Positions 7,875-10,729 of a stretch of DNA of 10,729 bases are shown here, one piece after another. How positions within the stretch are numbered: the first letter of the stretch is position 1; each line of letters begins with the position of its first letter. The translations under genes were made by a program, and so were the position numbers. The notes beneath the pieces are model-generated. The model was not told where the DNA came from. It ran no database searches and worked only from the letters and a program-made list of their open reading frames with translations. Source of the stretch: Phycisphaerae bacterium (GTDB lineage Bacteria; Planctomycetota; Phycisphaerae; Phycisphaerales; UBA1924); contig JAEUIX010000158.1 in NCBI GenBank assembly GCA_016794945.1, positions 1-10,729 on the forward strand, read 5' to 3'.

Positions 7875-9170
7875 ATGACTCCCCGCCGCCCCACCCGTCA
7901 GGTCGTGCTCGGTGATTCCCGCGTCGGTTTCGTGCGCATCGGCGGGGGCAAGCCCGCCCGCGACGGGACGCCGACGACCCCCGCGCCCGTCAGCGTGCAG
8001 ACGATGACGACGGGGTACACGCACGACGTGGACGCGTGCGTGGCGGAGATCAACCGGCTGACGGCGGCGGGGGCCGACGTGGTGCGCGTGGCGGTGCCCG
8101 AGAAGAAGGACACCGAGGCGCTGAAGCAGATCATCCCGCAGGTGCGGGTGCCGATCGTGGCGGACGTGCACTTTCACTTCCAGCGGGCGCTGGAGGCGGT
8201 GGAGGCCGGGGTGCACAAGATCCGGCTGAACCCGGGCAACATCCAGGACCGGGCCCAGGTGCGCGACGTGATCCAGGCGTGCAAGGCCCGCAAGCTGCCG
8301 ATCCGCGTGGGCGTCAACGAGGGCTCGATCATCGAGCGCAAGGACAAGCAGAAGCGGCTCAAGGAGCTGGGCGCGGTCTTCAGCACCAACAAGAAGGGGT
8401 ACCTGCTGGCGATCATGATCACCAAGCTCGAGGAGTACCTCGACATCTTCTACGAGGAGGACTTCTACGACGTGGTGATCAGCGCCAAGAGCATGGACGT
8501 CGAGACGGTGATCGACGCCTACACCGAGATCTCCAAGCGGTTCGACCACCCGCTGCACCTGGGCGTGACCCACGCCGGGCCGAAGGAGACCGGGTGCATC
8601 CGCTCGGTGGTGGCGCTGGGGGCGCTGCTGGCCAACGGCATCGGCGACACCCTGCGCATCAGCTACGCCTCGGACTCGCGCTACGAGGTCGAGGACGGGC
8701 TGGAGCTGCTCTACTCCCTGGGCCTGCGCGAGCGCACCAGCGCCGAACTGATCGCCTGCCCCACCTGCGGGCGCATCCAGGTGGACCTGATCAACCTGGT
8801 CCAGGACGTCCGCAAGACCCTCGACAAGAAGATCGAGCTGCCCATCAAGGTCGCCGTCATGGGCTGCATCGTCAACGGACCCGGGGAGGCCGAAGGGGCC
8901 GACGTTGCGGTTTTCGCCGGCGACCGGCGCGGCATCATCTACGTACAGGGCGAGCGCGTCGCCAACGTGCCCGAGGAGCAGATCCTCGAGAGCCTGCTGC
9001 GCGAGTGCCTGGCATTCCAGGAGCGCGTGCGCAAGGGCGAGGCTCGCCTGGGCGAGAAGAAGGTCGACATCATCCCGCCCGACCCCATCGGCGAACTGGG
9101 CTCGGGGTGGGAGAAGAAGGCCCACGAGCTGCGCGAGAAGACCGCCACGCTCACCATCGGCGGGGCCTGA
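7875..9170 (+). CDS. ispG: 4-hydroxy-3-methylbut-2-enyl diphosphate synthase (IspG/GcpE)
   Basis: IspG reduces 2-C-methyl-D-erythritol 2,4-cyclodiphosphate to HMBPP, the penultimate step of the MEP isoprenoid pathway, using a [4Fe-4S] cluster in the cytoplasm. The N-terminal TIM barrel shows PVSVQTMTT, VADVHFHF (D97), KIRLNPGNI, VGVNEGSI, K205 (ISAKSMD) and GIGDTLRIS (R261, S263). The C-terminal cluster domain has C295-P-T-C298 and C331 with E338 (GCIVNGPGE), matching the spacing of the family's ligands. One departure is clear: the usual TEAG motif reads T-H233-A-G, so the conserved Glu is replaced by His. At 431 aa it is longer than E. coli IspG (372), partly through a charged C-terminal tail from about residue 383. 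The ATG at 7875 is the only sensible start but lacks a Shine-Dalgarno. It is divergent from the PEP-CTERM gene and converges on the TraB gene. Confidence 0.96.
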   Translation: MTPRRPTRQVVLGDSRVGFVRIGGGKPARDGTPTTPAPVSVQTMTTGYTHDVDACVAEINRLTAAGADVVRVAVPEKKDTEALKQIIPQVRVPIVADVHFHFQRALEAVEAGVHKIRLNPGNIQDRAQVRDVIQACKARKLPIRVGVNEGSIIERKDKQKRLKELGAVFSTNKKGYLLAIMITKLEEYLDIFYEEDFYDVVISAKSMDVETVIDAYTEISKRFDHPLHLGVTHAGPKETGCIRSVVALGALLANGIGDTLRISYASDSRYEVEDGLELLYSLGLRERTSAELIACPTCGRIQVDLINLVQDVRKTLDKKIELPIKVAVMGCIVNGPGEAEGADVAVFAGDRRGIIYVQGERVANVPEEQILESLLRECLAFQERVRKGEARLGEKKVDIIPPDPIGELGSGWEKKAHELREKTATLTIGGA

Positions 9171-9182
9171 ACGGCGTGCCGG

Positions 9183-9199
9183 TTCGGGCCGGGCCCGAG
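9183..9199. terminator. hairpin between convergent ispG and TraB genes, possible bidirectional terminator
   Basis: TCGGGC (9184-9189) and GCCCGA (9193-9198) pair perfectly around CGG, with a further wobble pair outside. It fills the 33-bp gap between the two stop codons and is nearly symmetric, so it would fold on both transcripts. There is no T-run on either side, so termination efficiency is uncertain. Confidence 0.4.
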
Positions 9200-9203
9200 G
9201 GCG

Positions 9204-10490
9204 TCAGCGCCCCTTGCCGCCGGCCTGGCGCTCGAACTGGCGCTGCAGCATGGCGCGCATGCTCTTGAGCTGCGCGGGGGTCATGCCCGCGTCGGCCGGG
9301 TCCATCTCGATGGCGTCGAACCACTTCGTCTCGACGAACGCAAGGCCCAGGTTCTCGGTCAGCTGTTTCTCGAGGTCGGGCATGTGCCCGGCGCCGTAGA
9401 ACGCCGCGACGGTCCGCACCTTCGGCTCGTTGGCGATGACCGACTTGAGGTCGGCGATGACGACGGCGTTGCGGTCGTGGACGATGACCTTCATGGCCGG
9501 GCCGAGCGCCGCCATGGGGCCGGAGGTCTGGTTCTCCATCAGGCGGTCGGCCATGGCCATGGTCTCGACGAGCATGAGCTTGGCGGTGGCCGACATGGTC
9601 TTGCTCGAGCCGACGAAGCCCAGCAGCACGCCCACGAGCCGCGCGCTGAGCGAGTTGCCGTCGAGCATGCTCAGCAGCGCCGAGGCGTCGGCGCCCGAGG
9701 CCTCCATGCGGCGCTGCAGCTCGTCGACCGACATGTCGCTGGAGCGCCAGTTGGACTTGCCCGAGTCGATGACCTGGAGCTGGAAGCTCAGCCCCAGCGC
9801 GTCGGCCAGTTGCTGCTGGATGCCCTTGCCGCCGCGCTTGCCGCCGGCCGGACGGGCCTTGCCGCTCCGCGACAGGTCGGCGTCGGCGGCCTCACCGCCG
9901 GGCTTGCCGTCGGCGCCCAGGCTGCGGAGTTCGAACGCGCCGTCGGCGGGGGCGTAGATCAGTTCGCGGCCCCAGCCGTCGTGGGTCAGCGCGCGCAGCA
10001 CGGCGGCGAAGCGCTGGTCCTTGTCGGCCATCTCGTCGAGGCTGCGGGGCAGGTCGCCGTGCTTCTCGCTGAAGCGCTCGACGGCCGAGCCGATGAGTTC
10101 GAGGCGCGAGCGCGTCTGGGCGATGCGCTGCGCATCGGTGGCGTCCGCGGGCAGGGCGTCGGACCCCGGCGGCTTGATCCCCTCGAACAGCACCAGGTCC
10201 TGCCCGTCGAGCCACGCCTGCATCGCGCGGTAGAACGACGCGTCGGCGATGTGGATCGCCGACGCCAGGCTCACCGTCGGGCCGGTGCCGTCGGCCCGGC
10301 GGAACGACCGTACCGACAACTGCAGCCGCACCCGCCCGGTCGCTTCATCCTCCACGACGCGGATGTACGGCGAACCGCGCTCGGCCTTGGCCGGCTCGGC
10401 CGATGCCGGCGGCGCAGGCGGTTCGTGGCCGACCCACGCCGGCGCCGCACCGCACGCCACGCCCGACGCCAACAGCCCGGCCGCCGCCAC
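9204..10490 (-). CDS. secreted TraB/GumN-family protein with an inserted GspG-like domain
   Basis: The protein has 428 residues from the GTG at 10490. The first TraB half (about 42-109) carries IHIADASFYRAM with H80, then LVLFEG (E103). The second half (about 228-420) carries SNWRSSDMSVDELQ, RNAVVIADL and GAGH (366-369). TraB proteins are related to Tiki-type metalloproteases with two GxxH motifs; here the first reads SAIH, the second is intact. Between the halves, residues 125-209 look like the C-terminal domain of type II secretion pseudopilin GspG: DGWGRELIYAP (171-181), then LGADGKPGG and ADADL, the calcium-loop region. A Lys/Gly linker (210-223) follows. The prepilin N-helix is absent. 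The N-terminus is hydrophobic (AAAGLLASGVACG), so the protein is probably exported. Upstream in-frame codons LKRIWNI would give a better signal peptide from a CTG at 10511, with AGGAG 10 nt ahead. The substrate and biological role are unknown. Confidence 0.85.
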   Translation of the reverse strand: MAAAGLLASGVACGAAPAWVGHEPPAPPASAEPAKAERGSPYIRVVEDEATGRVRLQLSVRSFRRADGTGPTVSLASAIHIADASFYRAMQAWLDGQDLVLFEGIKPPGSDALPADATDAQRIAQTRSRLELIGSAVERFSEKHGDLPRSLDEMADKDQRFAAVLRALTHDGWGRELIYAPADGAFELRSLGADGKPGGEAADADLSRSGKARPAGGKRGGKGIQQQLADALGLSFQLQVIDSGKSNWRSSDMSVDELQRRMEASGADASALLSMLDGNSLSARLVGVLLGFVGSSKTMSATAKLMLVETMAMADRLMENQTSGPMAALGPAMKVIVHDRNAVVIADLKSVIANEPKVRTVAAFYGAGHMPDLEKQLTENLGLAFVETKWFDAIEMDPADAGMTPAQLKSMRAMLQRQFERQAGGKGR

Positions 10491-10593
10491 GATGTTCCAG
10501 ATGCGCTTCAGGCTCGGAGAACTCCTGAACGGACCGACCGCGCCCCGGTTGTACCGCCCCGGTGCGGGGTGCGTCGCAACCGGCTGGGAAAGT

Positions 10594-10605
10594 TAGCGTA
10601 CACTA
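10594..10605. promoter_or_regulatory. imperfect palindrome with overlapping divergent -10-like boxes
   Basis: TAGCGTACACTA is symmetric around GTAC except at two positions. It offers TACACT (10599-10604) toward the lipoprotein gene and TACGCT (10600-10595) toward the TraB gene. Both fit TANNNT. The plus-strand box ends 5 nt before the GTG start at 10610, so that transcript would be leaderless or nearly so. No clear -35 boxes are seen on either side. It could be a symmetric bidirectional promoter or an operator. Confidence 0.3.
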
Positions 10606-10609
10606 TCTT

Positions 10610-10729
10610 GTGAATCCGACCCTTCGGCGAGCCATCGGCGCGGCCATCGGAGCATGCATGCTGGCGACCCTGTTCGGGTGCATCACCGCGCCCTCGACCA
10701 ATCCGGACTACCCCGCCACCGACGAGCAG
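10610..10729 (+). CDS. putative lipoprotein (3' partial, N-terminus only)
   Basis: A GTG at 10610 opens a frame that runs off the right edge; 40 codons are visible. The translation starts MNPTLRRAIGAA, has a hydrophobic stretch through ACMLATLF and reaches C24 in the lipobox LFGC. This is a typical type II signal peptide: two Arg, a hydrophobic core, then L-x-G-C, with Phe at -2 somewhat unusual. The mature part visible is ITAPSTNPDYPATDEQ, a flexible Pro/Thr-rich start often found after a lipidated Cys. No Shine-Dalgarno is evident; a TACACT box just upstream suggests a leaderless transcript. An in-frame ATG at 10658 would cut the signal peptide and is unlikely. It is divergent from the TraB gene. 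The function cannot be told from this part. Confidence 0.7.
   Translation, partial: MNPTLRRAIGAAIGACMLATLFGCITAPSTNPDYPATDEQ

Noticed and set aside
7860..9125. Minus-strand open frame opposite ispG
   Set aside because: Leu/Asp/His/Val-rich translation with no motif; the plus strand encodes a complete IspG.

Overview
The window looks like chromosomal DNA of a high-GC member of the Planctomycetota, most likely class Phycisphaerae. This is inference. It rests on a secreted protein with a VPGP / hydrophobic / RRRR sorting tail, an interspersed repeat that reads SPERERRG, strong G/C third-position bias in every gene, and an IspG and a TraB protein that depart from proteobacterial forms. There are no rRNA or tRNA genes, CRISPR arrays, transposases or phage genes.

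Layout, left to right. (1) 2-1072 (+): C-terminal part of a coiled-coil-rich protein of unknown function, open at the left edge. It converges, with a 3-bp gap, on (2) a minus-strand two-component pair: a soluble histidine kinase (2548-3378) and an NtrC-type sigma-54 activator (1076-2551), joined by a GTGA stop/start overlap. (3) Upstream on the same strand is isoleucyl-tRNA synthetase, ileS (3470-6550). (4) 6551-6990 has no gene and holds strong hairpins and one full copy plus the edge of a second copy of an interspersed repeat. (5) 6991-7683 (-) is a secreted PEP-CTERM-like protein. It diverges from (6) ispG (7875-9170, +), the iron-sulfur enzyme of the MEP isoprenoid pathway. (7) ispG converges on a secreted TraB/GumN-family protein (9204-10490, -) that carries a type II secretion pseudopilin (GspG)-like domain inserted in its middle. 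(8) Divergent from it, a lipoprotein gene starts at 10610 and leaves the window on the right.

The genes are a mixture of housekeeping (ileS, ispG), signalling (kinase/activator) and envelope or secreted functions. I see no dedicated multi-gene defence or mobile system. The most unusual items are the TraB protein with its nested GspG-like domain, the His in place of the conserved TEAG Glu in IspG, the missing cysteine in the C-terminal zinc site of IleRS, and the repeat pair bracketing the region upstream of ileS.
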